Positions 56,657 through 64,000 of a DNA stretch of 64,000 bases are shown one piece after another. The notes beneath the pieces were generated by a model. It saw only the letters and a program-made list of their open reading frames with translations, did not search any database and was not told the DNA's origin. Position 1 is the stretch's first letter, and each line of letters starts with the position of its first letter. The translations under genes and the position numbers were made by a program. The DNA is taken from the NCBI RefSeq assembly GCF_001698815.1, contig NZ_LGSI01000038.1, positions 58,023-122,022 of the forward strand, written 5' to 3'. This DNA is from Pseudomonas syringae (GTDB lineage: Bacteria > Pseudomonadota > Gammaproteobacteria > Pseudomonadales > Pseudomonadaceae).

Positions 56657-58213
56657 ATGCACCCAGGCATAGCCACGCTGATTCCGCTGGGCCAGCTTCT
56701 TCTCTTGGGGATCTTCAGCCTCGCAGGCTGCATGCGCGTGGGACCGGAGTTCCAGCCTCCGGGCGAAGCCTGGGTCGAGCGCTGGACAAGTCCGGCGCTT
56801 GAGCAATCCAGCCAACGCGGGACAGCCCCGGACGTGCGCCAATGGTGGAAAATTTTCGACGACCCGGTTCTCGACCGGCTGATCGCCGAATCCGATGCAC
56901 ACAACGCCAACCTGAAAATCGCCGGGTTACGCGTGATGCAGGCGCGCGCCCAACTGGGCATCGCGCAAAGCGCCCGCTACCCGCAAGTGCAGCAGGCCAG
57001 TGCCGACGCCTTGTACTTCAATCGCAGGCAATCGGGCGGGAGCAATCCGCAAGACAGCCATTTCTGGCAATACAGCGCTGGCTTTGACGTCGGCTGGGAG
57101 CTGGATTTCTGGGGACGTTTCAGTCGCGCCATCGAATCGTCCGATGCCGCCTGGTTCGCGGCGCAAGCCAACTATGAGGACGCGCTGGTGTTACTGCGCG
57201 CTCAAGTCGCTTCCACTTACTTTGCTGTGCGTACGACCGAGGCGCGATTACGTGTGGCTCGGGAAAACGCCGAGCAGCAAAAACGCAACTTCGAGATAAC
57301 GCAACGCCTGTTCAACAGCGGCCAAACTGCCGAGCTGGATCTCCAGCAGGCCCGCACCCAATACCTCGGAACGCTGAGCATCATCCCCAGCCTTGAAGAC
57401 CAGGTGCAACGGACCCGCAACGCATTGATGGGGCTGGTTGGGCGACCTCCCGGCGCCTTTTCGGAGCTGGCGAGCAATGAAGGGCTGATTCCACTGGTCA
57501 ACCGGGCCGTGCTGCAGGAAGTACCGGCCATGCTGCTGACCCGCCGCCCCGACGTTCGCGCCGCCGAGCTGGATGTCGCCTCCCAGTCCGCACTGATCGG
57601 CGTGGCGCAAAGCGACTTCTACCCGTCGTTGACGTTGCTCGGCAGCATCGTATGGTCGACTGATTCACTCAGTGGCACGTCTCGAAGCCTGGACAGCGTG
57701 GGTGGCCCGAGTCTGCGCTGGAACCTGTTCGACCACGGCCGAATCAGCAATAACGTTCGGGTTCAGGATGCACGATTGCAGCAGTTGATCGAGGTCTATC
57801 GCGAAAAGGTGCGTCAGGCTGCCCGTGAGGCAGACGATGCGGCCTATGGCCTGATCAAATCCTTGCAGCGCGAACAAATCCTGCAGCAAGCCCAGATGGC
57901 GGCCAGACGCTCGCTGGTCCTGGCGAGTACGCAGTATCGCGAAGGTTATTCCGACTTTCAGCGGGTGCTGGATGCGCAGCGGGCCTTGCTCGATCAACAG
58001 GACAATTACCTGCTTGCCCGCAGCGATGCCGTCAACAATCTCATCGATCTGTACAAAGCCTTGGGGGGCGGTTGGTACAGCGCCCAGCCTACAGTCGATC
58101 CGGCCACCCGCAGGGTTATGCAGGAACGCTCCGACTGGGGCGGACTCATGGATGAGCCCGCGGTTGCAGCGCCTGCCCTTCGCCAACCCGACACGGTGAA
58201 CGAACATGAGTGA
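56657..58213 (+). CDS. Outer-membrane efflux factor (NodT/OprM family lipoprotein)
   Basis: 518 residues. The lipobox LAGC (about residue 25) is followed by the RND/MFS outer-membrane-factor fold: two homologous halves of long helices and barrel strands (QWWKIFDDPVLDRLIAESDA, MLLTRRPDVRAAELDVASQS, PSLRWNLFDHGRISNNVRVQ). It forms the trimeric exit duct of a tripartite pump. AAGGAAAG before ATG 56657 sets the start. The adaptor and inner-membrane genes follow with overlaps. Confidence 0.94.
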   Translation: MHPGIATLIPLGQLLLLGIFSLAGCMRVGPEFQPPGEAWVERWTSPALEQSSQRGTAPDVRQWWKIFDDPVLDRLIAESDAHNANLKIAGLRVMQARAQLGIAQSARYPQVQQASADALYFNRRQSGGSNPQDSHFWQYSAGFDVGWELDFWGRFSRAIESSDAAWFAAQANYEDALVLLRAQVASTYFAVRTTEARLRVARENAEQQKRNFEITQRLFNSGQTAELDLQQARTQYLGTLSIIPSLEDQVQRTRNALMGLVGRPPGAFSELASNEGLIPLVNRAVLQEVPAMLLTRRPDVRAAELDVASQSALIGVAQSDFYPSLTLLGSIVWSTDSLSGTSRSLDSVGGPSLRWNLFDHGRISNNVRVQDARLQQLIEVYREKVRQAAREADDAAYGLIKSLQREQILQQAQMAARRSLVLASTQYREGYSDFQRVLDAQRALLDQQDNYLLARSDAVNNLIDLYKALGGGWYSAQPTVDPATRRVMQERSDWGGLMDEPAVAAPALRQPDTVNEHE

Positions 58214-59345
58214 AGTCGCCCCGCCCTCGCCTGATGCGCCCGCTGCCAAAGCACCGCCACCAGCGGCTGATCCGACCAAAAAAGGCATCAAATGGGTGCT
58301 CTTGCTGATCGTCCTGAGCCTGGGATGGTATTTGTTGGCGGACCGCTTCACGCCCTACACGCAACAGGCGCGAGTCGGTGCGTTTGTTGTTCCGGTGGCC
58401 GCAGAAGTCGCGGGTCGCGTTATCCAGGTGAACGTGCGCAACAATCAGGACATCAAAATCGGCGACATACTCTTCGAGGTGGACCCGCAGCCCTATCAGA
58501 TTGCGGTAGACCGCGCCGTAGCCGACCTTGAATCCACGCGTCGGCAAATCGGCGCGAGCAGCGCGGGAATTGTCTCTGCGCAAGCTTCCCTGCGCGCGGC
58601 GCAAGCGAACGAACTCAAGGCACGGCAGGACAATCAGCGTCTTGAAGGCCTGTATCGGCAGGATCGCGGAACCATATCGGTACGTCTGCTGGAAGTGTCC
58701 CGCGCCAGCCTCGAACAGGCGGTCAGCCAGGTGGCCGCTGCCCGCGCCGAGGTTCAGCGGGCCCGCGAACAGGAAGGCGGCAACGACGAGGTCAACGCCA
58801 CTTTGCGCAGTGCCGCCACGGCGCTGTCCAAGGCCCAGCTGGATCTGGCCAATACCAGCGTTCGCGCGCGCTCCTCGGGACTGATCACCGATTTGCGCAC
58901 TGACGTCGGACAATTTGCCGCCGCCGGTACACCGGTGATGACCCTGATCGCCATTCATGATGTGTGGATCAGCGCGGACATGACCGAGAACAACCTCGGC
59001 CTGATCAAGCCCGAGACGCCGGTGGCGATCATTCTGGATGCGCTACCCGGCGAGGTGTTTGCCGGACGCGTGCGCAGCATCGGCTTCGGCGTGAGCGTGG
59101 GGCAACCGCCGGCGCCCGGGACCTTGCCCAGCATTCAGAACAGCCGCGACTGGTTGCGTCCGGCGCAACGCTTTCCTGTGATCATCGAGTTTTCCGCTGC
59201 ATCGAAGACCCGATTGCAAGACAGCGGCGCGATCCGCGCCGGAGGACAAGCCGAAATAATGGCGTTTCCCGTTCAGGGTAATCCACTGAACCTGCTGGGC
59301 CGTTTGTTCGTGGCAATGATGAGCTGGCTCTCCTATGCCTATTGA
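58206..59345 (+). CDS. HlyD/EmrA-type membrane fusion protein
   Basis: 379 residues. After a Pro/Ala-rich cytoplasmic start, one transmembrane helix (about 28-47, WVLLLIVLSLGWYLLADRF), a biotinyl-lipoyl half (VPVAAEVAGRVIQVNVRNNQ, KIGDILFEVDP), a long coiled-coil hairpin (residues about 100-210) and the second lipoyl half (ARSSGLITDLRTDVGQFAAA). It links inner- and outer-membrane parts. It overlaps the outer-membrane factor gene by 8 bases and the DUF2955 gene by 11. Confidence 0.94.
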   Translation: MSEVAPPSPDAPAAKAPPPAADPTKKGIKWVLLLIVLSLGWYLLADRFTPYTQQARVGAFVVPVAAEVAGRVIQVNVRNNQDIKIGDILFEVDPQPYQIAVDRAVADLESTRRQIGASSAGIVSAQASLRAAQANELKARQDNQRLEGLYRQDRGTISVRLLEVSRASLEQAVSQVAAARAEVQRAREQEGGNDEVNATLRSAATALSKAQLDLANTSVRARSSGLITDLRTDVGQFAAAGTPVMTLIAIHDVWISADMTENNLGLIKPETPVAIILDALPGEVFAGRVRSIGFGVSVGQPPAPGTLPSIQNSRDWLRPAQRFPVIIEFSAASKTRLQDSGAIRAGGQAEIMAFPVQGNPLNLLGRLFVAMMSWLSYAY

Positions 59346-60372
59346 GCGCAGGCCTATTGAGCGCGGACCACGCGATCAGCGCGCCCTGCGCCTGGCGACC
59401 GGCACGGCGCTGTGTCTGGCGGCCAGTTTCGGCCTGGGATTACCGATTCCTTTCGTGGCTCCGGTACTGGCCTTGCTGCTTTTGTCCACGCTTGCTCGCC
59501 CGCTGACGTTCAAGGCGGGCGTGGCACTCGCGCTGGCCGCGTTGCTGACCACGGGTTTGGGTCTGGTGCTGATCCCGATCCTGCGTTATTACCCGCTCAG
59601 CGGCGTACTGCTGGTCAGCGCTGGTCTGTTCCTGGCATTCCGCCTTGGGCTGCGTGGCGGCAACAACCTGATCGTCACATTTCTGATCATCGGTCTGACC
59701 ATGATCTCCTCGGCGGGGATCGCCAGTTTTGCCTTGGCGGCGATGGTCATTGAGGCGTTGGTCAAAGGCTTGATCCTCGCCGTGGTGGTGGTTGCCGTCA
59801 GTCACTGGCTGTTTCCCGAAACCGTGGATGCAGCCGCGCCGCCCGCTGCCCGAACCTTGCCTGCCACGCAAGTCGGTCAAATGGCATTGCGCGCCACCCT
59901 CATTGTCCTGCCGACATTTCTGCTCGCGCTGCACGATCCGGCCAGCTATTTGCCGATCATCCTCAAGGCCGTGAGCCTTGGCCAACAGACCTCCATGATC
60001 ACCGCCCGCAATGCCGGTCGCGAGTTGATCGGCTCGACATTGCTCGGCGGTCTGCTGGCGATCCTGTTCTGGTGCGCCCTCAGTCTGTTTGTTCATCTAT
60101 GGATGTTTTTTCTGTGGATGCTGCTGTTTGGCCTGGTGCTGGCGCGCAAGCTGTATGCCTTGATCCCGACGCGACTGACTCCGGGATTCTGGCTCAACAG
60201 CATGATCACGCTGATCATCCTGTTAGGCCAATCGGTTCAGGACAGCGCCGCAGGCAAGGACGTATACACAGCGTTTGCAGTGCGCATGGGCCTTTTCATC
60301 ATCCTGACGCTGTATGCCTGGCTGATGGCGAACCTTCTGGACCAGCGCAATGCGTTGCCGCTGGCCCGCTGA
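59335..60372 (+). CDS. DUF2955 inner-membrane protein (FusC-like efflux component)
   Basis: 345 residues with two blocks of hydrophobic helices (about 20-165 and 185-335), separated by a short linker (VDAAAPPAARTLPATQ). This is the DUF2955 arrangement, related to FUSC/aromatic acid exporter inner-membrane proteins, but without the large cytoplasmic domain. With the adaptor and outer-membrane factor it makes a complete tripartite system lacking any RND, MFS or ABC pump. The substrate is unknown; aromatic acids or dyes are typical for FUSC relatives. Confidence 0.85.
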   Translation: MPIERRPIERGPRDQRALRLATGTALCLAASFGLGLPIPFVAPVLALLLLSTLARPLTFKAGVALALAALLTTGLGLVLIPILRYYPLSGVLLVSAGLFLAFRLGLRGGNNLIVTFLIIGLTMISSAGIASFALAAMVIEALVKGLILAVVVVAVSHWLFPETVDAAAPPAARTLPATQVGQMALRATLIVLPTFLLALHDPASYLPIILKAVSLGQQTSMITARNAGRELIGSTLLGGLLAILFWCALSLFVHLWMFFLWMLLFGLVLARKLYALIPTRLTPGFWLNSMITLIILLGQSVQDSAAGKDVYTAFAVRMGLFIILTLYAWLMANLLDQRNALPLAR

Positions 60373-60471
60373 CGCCAGCCACTAACCAGCCGACAAACCT
60401 TAAAATCCCGCGTCTGAAAAAAGATCTCAACTGCAACTAACTACCGCCCGTCCTTCCCGGCCCGGAGCTGC

Positions 60472-60942
60472 TACGGCGCAGCCGGCAAGGTCCGTAGTCG
60501 TGGTATCGACACCGAGTTGAGCGGCGCATTGACGCCAAACTGGCAGTTCTCCGCTTCTTATACCTATGTGCTGAGCCAGTACGTTAAAGACGCCACCGAG
60601 AGCAACGAAGGCAAACTGTTCGCGCCAAACCAGCCCAAGCATTTGTTCAAGGCTGCCACCCACTACAACCTGCAAGGCGAGCTGAGCAAGGTTCGTGTCG
60701 GTGCCGACCTGTTCGCGCAGAGCAAAACCTTCAACCGCGTGGGTAACGGCACCGCTGACCAGGACGCTTACGGCATTGTCGGCCTGATGGCAGGCTACAA
60801 GTTCGACGAGCATTGGGACGGCCGCGTCAACTTCAACAACGTGCTCAACACTCGCTACTGGCAGGGCATCCCGAATGAAAGCGGGACTGGCCAGTACGGC
60901 GATCCGCGTAACCTGATGTTCTCGTTGAAATGGTCGCTCTGA
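60472..60942 (+). pseudogene. 3' remnant of a TonB-dependent siderophore receptor gene
   Basis: About 156 residues of the C-terminal beta-barrel: YGAAGKVRSRGIDTELSGAL, NWQFSASYTYVLSQYVKD, QPKHLFKAATHYNLQGELSK, VNFNNVLNTRYWQGIPNE and the terminal SLKWSL typical of outer-membrane barrels. A full receptor would be about 700-800 residues with an N-terminal plug; none of it is present, and the frame has a stop about 55 bases upstream of the homology. It lies 100 bases after the efflux operon. Probably left after deletion of the 5' part. Confidence 0.85.
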
Positions 60943-61308
60943 CACTTCAAGGCTAACTGTGTAATACAGCCAGCGATATAACGTCAGGCATCGGCAGTGT
61001 TCACTGTCCGGTGCTTGATGTTGACTGACCGAACACACTCTATCGCCCCGCTTCGTAAATACCTGCACGCCCTCCCCGATGCCAACCTGCAACTTGAATT
61101 GAACAGAGATGTATGAAGTTGAATACTTATTTCTGTTTAGCGCGTTATATCCGCCTGGCCTTCAAACTTTTCTCGATAAAATATCCAATTTATTGCTGCC
61201 GGCAGTGTCACATCATCAGATGATTGCACCTTCCGAAAAGGGCAATAAAACCCGCCGTTCAGGCGGTTCCACCTGGCTCTGAATGTTCGACGCATTCTGA
61301 TCAATGGA
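60943..61308. other. 366-base gap between receptor remnant and kinase gene
   Basis: No gene is supported. The region is AT-rich around 61110-61200 and contains a weak GC hairpin (AACCCGCCGTTCAGGCGGTT, about 61248-61267) that could act as a terminator or leader structure. The promoter of the kinase gene should be here, but no clear hexamers are seen. Confidence 0.5.
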
Positions 61309-63768
61309 GTGCAGGGTGCGCCTGATGAACCGAACGATGAGTTTTATCCTGTGAATACACTTACAACCCTGCTGCCAGGCGGCGGCGAAGCCGGTGAGGC
61401 GATTCGCGCCCATGACTGGTCGACATCCAGCTTCGGGCCGTTGGCGACATGGCCGCTCGCATTGCGTCATGCGCTGGGTTTGATGCTCAACTCGCCCGAC
61501 AGCCTGTATCTGGTCTGGGGCACGGAACTGCGCTTCTTCTTCAATGACGCCTATCGCCCGGTTCTCGGCAGTCGCGAATGCGACGCCATGGGCCAACCCG
61601 TCGCGACGCTCTGGGGCGAAGTCTGGGAGCAAGTCCGCCCCTTGGTGGTAAAAGCTTTGGGTGGATCCGCCTGCCGCATTGAAAACCATCCAGTCGTCAT
61701 GCAGCGCTCAGGCGCCGATGAGCAGACGTGGTGGACGTTGTCGTTCTCGCCGATCTATGGCGACACAGGTTCGGTCGATGGCGTGTTGTGCCAGCCTATC
61801 GAAACCACCGAAATGATTCACTCCGCTGCTTTATTGCGCTCAAGCGAGGAATTCAACAGGCGAGTGCTGGCCAGCAGCACGGACTGCATCAAGGTGCTGG
61901 ACCTCGACGGCCGATTGACCTGGATGAGCGAAGGCGGACAGCACGTCATGGAAGTCAGTGACTTCAATGCCATCAGGGGCTGCCCATGGCCGGACTTCTG
62001 GCAAGACCAGGGACATCACGACGCAAATACAGCCGTTGCCCTGGCCAAATCGGGACGCGATGGCTTTTTCCAGGGTCAGGCTTCGACCATGACCGGTACT
62101 GTCAAATGGTGGGACGTACGTGTCAGCCCGATACTGGGCAGCGACGGCCTGCCGGAAAAACTGCTCTGCGTGTCCCGGGACATCACCGACGCCAAGCAGG
62201 CCGAAGCCGCGTTGCTTGATCTGAATGAAACCCTGGAGCAACGGGTCACCGATCGTACACGCGAGCTTGACCGCCTCTGGCGCCTGTCCGCCGACATCAT
62301 GCTGGTGGCGCGAATTGATGGTTTGATCCTTGCGGTGAACCCGGCCTGGACCAGGCTGTTAGGGTGGACCGAAGAGGAATTGCTCGGCCGCGAATTCATG
62401 GATTTAGTGCATCCCCATGACGTCGCAGACACCCGATCAGCTATCGTTGAATTGGCCAACGGCATCAGCATTCCCAACTTCATCAATCGCTACCAGCATA
62501 AGGACGGCTCGTGGCGCTGGCTGTCCTGGACTGCGGTGCCTGATCAATCCTGTATCCATGCCGTCGGCCGCGACATCCAGGCCGAGCGGGAGGCAACTGA
62601 AGCATTGCGCCTGTCCGAAGAAGCCTTGCGCCAATCCCAGAAGCTTGAGGCCGTCGGCCTGCTCACCGGCGGTGTCGCTCACGACTTCAATAACCTGCTG
62701 ACGGTGATCAAGTCGTCTACTGATTTACTCAAACGGCCCAATGTTCAGGAAGACCGCCGCATTCGCTACGTTGATGCGATTTCTTCGACCGTAGACCGGG
62801 CTGCCAAACTCACCGGCCAACTGCTGGCGTTCGCTCGTCGACAGGCACTAAAACCGGAAATATTCGACGTCTGCCAGAACATCCACTCCATCGGCGACAT
62901 GCTGGATTCGTTCACCGGGACGCGGGTCAAAGTGATTATCGATGTCCCGGATCACCCGTGCTTCATCAAGGCCGATACCGGCCAGTTCGATAACGCGCTG
63001 GTCAACATGGCGGTCAACGCCCGTGACGCCATGCAAGGCGAAGGCACGCTGACCATCCGGGTCCGGCCGGTCACTGAACTGCCCGCCGCCCGCTCGCACC
63101 CACGACGCATCGAAGACTTCATCCGTATCGACCTGACCGACACCGGCAAAGGCATCAACTCCGATGACATCGAGCACATCTTCGAACCGTTCTTCACCAC
63201 CAAGGGCGTCGGCCATGGCACCGGGCTCGGGTTGTCGCAGGTATTTGGTTTTGCCAAGCAATCGGAAGGCGACATCCTGGTCCAGAGTCAGCTCGGCAGC
63301 GGCACTCAGTTCTCGTTGTACCTGCCGCGCTGCACCACGCAGCCCAGCATCAACGAACTGCAAGCCTCGCAGATTTCACTGGATGACATCACCAACCTGA
63401 GCGTTCTGGTGGTCGAGGACAACGACGACGTCGGCGATTTCGCCACCCAGACGCTTATTGAACTGGGCTTCCGCGCCTACCGCGCAGCCAATGGCCACGA
63501 CGCACTGGCCGAGCTGAGCCGAAATGCTGCTACCTATGACGTGATTTTTTCCGACGTCATGATGCCCGGCATCACCGGCCTGGAACTGGCCCGCGAGGTC
63601 GAGCATCTTTATCCGACCCTGCCAGTGGTGCTGACCACCGGATACAGCGAAGTATTCGTCCAGGAAGGCGTGGAGGATTTCCGGCTGCTGCCCAAGCCGT
63701 ACTCGATTGAAGCAATGTCCAACGTGCTGCGCGAAGCGGTGCTGGAGAGTCGCAAGGCGACGCAATAA
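61309..63768 (+). CDS. Cytoplasmic PAS-domain hybrid histidine kinase
   Basis: About 819 residues without transmembrane segments. An N-terminal PAS-like domain (35-165; HDWSTSSFGPLATWPLALRH, YLVWGTELRFFFNDAYRPVL), a second PAS (178-295), a third PAS (323-425), HisKA with His458 in GGVAHDFNNLL, HATPase (NMAVNARDAM, DTGKGI, GTGLGLSQV) and a C-terminal receiver with Asp749 in DVIFSDVMMPG. The start is uncertain: GTG 61309 as given, or GTG 61351 which begins just before the first conserved block. PAS domains of this kind respond to light, redox state or small molecules; the signal is unknown. Confidence 0.9.
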   Translation: MQGAPDEPNDEFYPVNTLTTLLPGGGEAGEAIRAHDWSTSSFGPLATWPLALRHALGLMLNSPDSLYLVWGTELRFFFNDAYRPVLGSRECDAMGQPVATLWGEVWEQVRPLVVKALGGSACRIENHPVVMQRSGADEQTWWTLSFSPIYGDTGSVDGVLCQPIETTEMIHSAALLRSSEEFNRRVLASSTDCIKVLDLDGRLTWMSEGGQHVMEVSDFNAIRGCPWPDFWQDQGHHDANTAVALAKSGRDGFFQGQASTMTGTVKWWDVRVSPILGSDGLPEKLLCVSRDITDAKQAEAALLDLNETLEQRVTDRTRELDRLWRLSADIMLVARIDGLILAVNPAWTRLLGWTEEELLGREFMDLVHPHDVADTRSAIVELANGISIPNFINRYQHKDGSWRWLSWTAVPDQSCIHAVGRDIQAEREATEALRLSEEALRQSQKLEAVGLLTGGVAHDFNNLLTVIKSSTDLLKRPNVQEDRRIRYVDAISSTVDRAAKLTGQLLAFARRQALKPEIFDVCQNIHSIGDMLDSFTGTRVKVIIDVPDHPCFIKADTGQFDNALVNMAVNARDAMQGEGTLTIRVRPVTELPAARSHPRRIEDFIRIDLTDTGKGINSDDIEHIFEPFFTTKGVGHGTGLGLSQVFGFAKQSEGDILVQSQLGSGTQFSLYLPRCTTQPSINELQASQISLDDITNLSVLVVEDNDDVGDFATQTLIELGFRAYRAANGHDALAELSRNAATYDVIFSDVMMPGITGLELAREVEHLYPTLPVVLTTGYSEVFVQEGVEDFRLLPKPYSIEAMSNVLREAVLESRKATQ

Positions 63769-63871
63769 CCAACCTGATCAGCAGGAGCAAGCCTGTTCGC
63801 GAAGCGCCGTACCTGATACCCATAAGGCGAGTACATTCCGCAGGACTGGCGGGCTCTTATTGGAACGCGTC

Positions 63872-63958
63872 CGTTGGAGCGAGGCTTGCCCGCGAAGAAC
63901 GATAACGCGGTCGGTCTGATCCACCGAGGCGTCTGATTCGCGAACAAGTTCGCTCCCA
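63872..63958. repeat. Heterotypic REP pair, copy B (inverted relative to 42686-42771)
   Basis: The left arm CGTTGGAGCGAGGCTTGCCC and right arm ATTCGCGAACAAGTTCGCTC enclose a spacer with CGCGGTCGGTCTGATCCACC; the reverse complement matches the 42.7-kb element over its whole length with a few substitutions. A related arm lies at 63783-63812. Confidence 0.8.
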
Positions 63959-64000
63959 CCCAGACTGTGTGAAAACGTCACGAGCGATGACAAGACAAGG

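Overview
The window is a chromosomal segment of a Pseudomonas, most likely of the P. fluorescens group. The gene order (mqo, a PA4642-type gene, hpt, upp, uraA, hemH, renalase/light operon, pagL, murI, moeB, prmC, prfA, hemA, TPR lipoprotein, lolB, ispE, tRNA-Gln, prs, rplY, pth, ychF) matches, from memory, the PA4640-PA4673 block of P. aeruginosa. Many gaps carry inverted pairs of the REP types common in P. fluorescens-like genomes. No search was run.

1-8.6 kb: end of an acyltransferase, small conserved proteins, a YajG-like lipoprotein, mqo behind an unusually long leader, then purine/pyrimidine salvage (hpt, upp-uraA). 8.6-10.5 kb: hemH and a TIGR01777 epimerase. 10.8-20.6 kb: a probable light/oxidative-stress regulon. 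A bacterial renalase with an overlapping Trp-rich small gene is followed by a tightly overlapping operon: DUF523/DUF1722, MerR of class II LitR type, photolyase, NTF2-like, SDR, FAD oxidase, DUF1365, cyclopropane-synthase-like methyltransferase, DUF2878. TGTACA-N12-TGTACA-type direct repeats stand before both transcription units.

20.6-33.6 kb: housekeeping genes. murI, moeB, prmC, prfA and hemA form one minus-strand operon. Divergent from it run a TPR lipoprotein, lolB, ispE, tRNA-Gln, prs, rplY, pth and ychF (outer-membrane lipoprotein insertion, isoprenoid precursor, PRPP and translation). 33.6-46.3 kb: a catabolic cluster (LysR, HIBADH-like dehydrogenase, aldehyde dehydrogenase, M20 amidohydrolase), L-serine dehydratase with a divergent LysR regulator, a DUF3100 membrane protein, a chemoreceptor and a J-domain protein.

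46.4-55.9 kb: tRNA-Met, followed by an accessory block bounded by two perfect 32-bp copies of the tRNA-distal terminator hairpin (46579-46610 and 55853-55884). It holds a truncated IS66 element, the 3' end of an alcohol dehydrogenase gene, and four co-oriented genes: a malic enzyme, an AspT-family exchanger, an OmpR-type response regulator and a hybrid histidine kinase. I read these four as a sensor-controlled malate uptake/decarboxylation module; this is the best candidate here for something not well described.

55.9-64 kb: a small membrane protein, a three-gene efflux operon (outer-membrane factor, HlyD-type adaptor, DUF2955 inner-membrane protein), the 3' remnant of a TonB-dependent receptor gene, a cytoplasmic PAS hybrid histidine kinase, and REP-type repeats at the window end.
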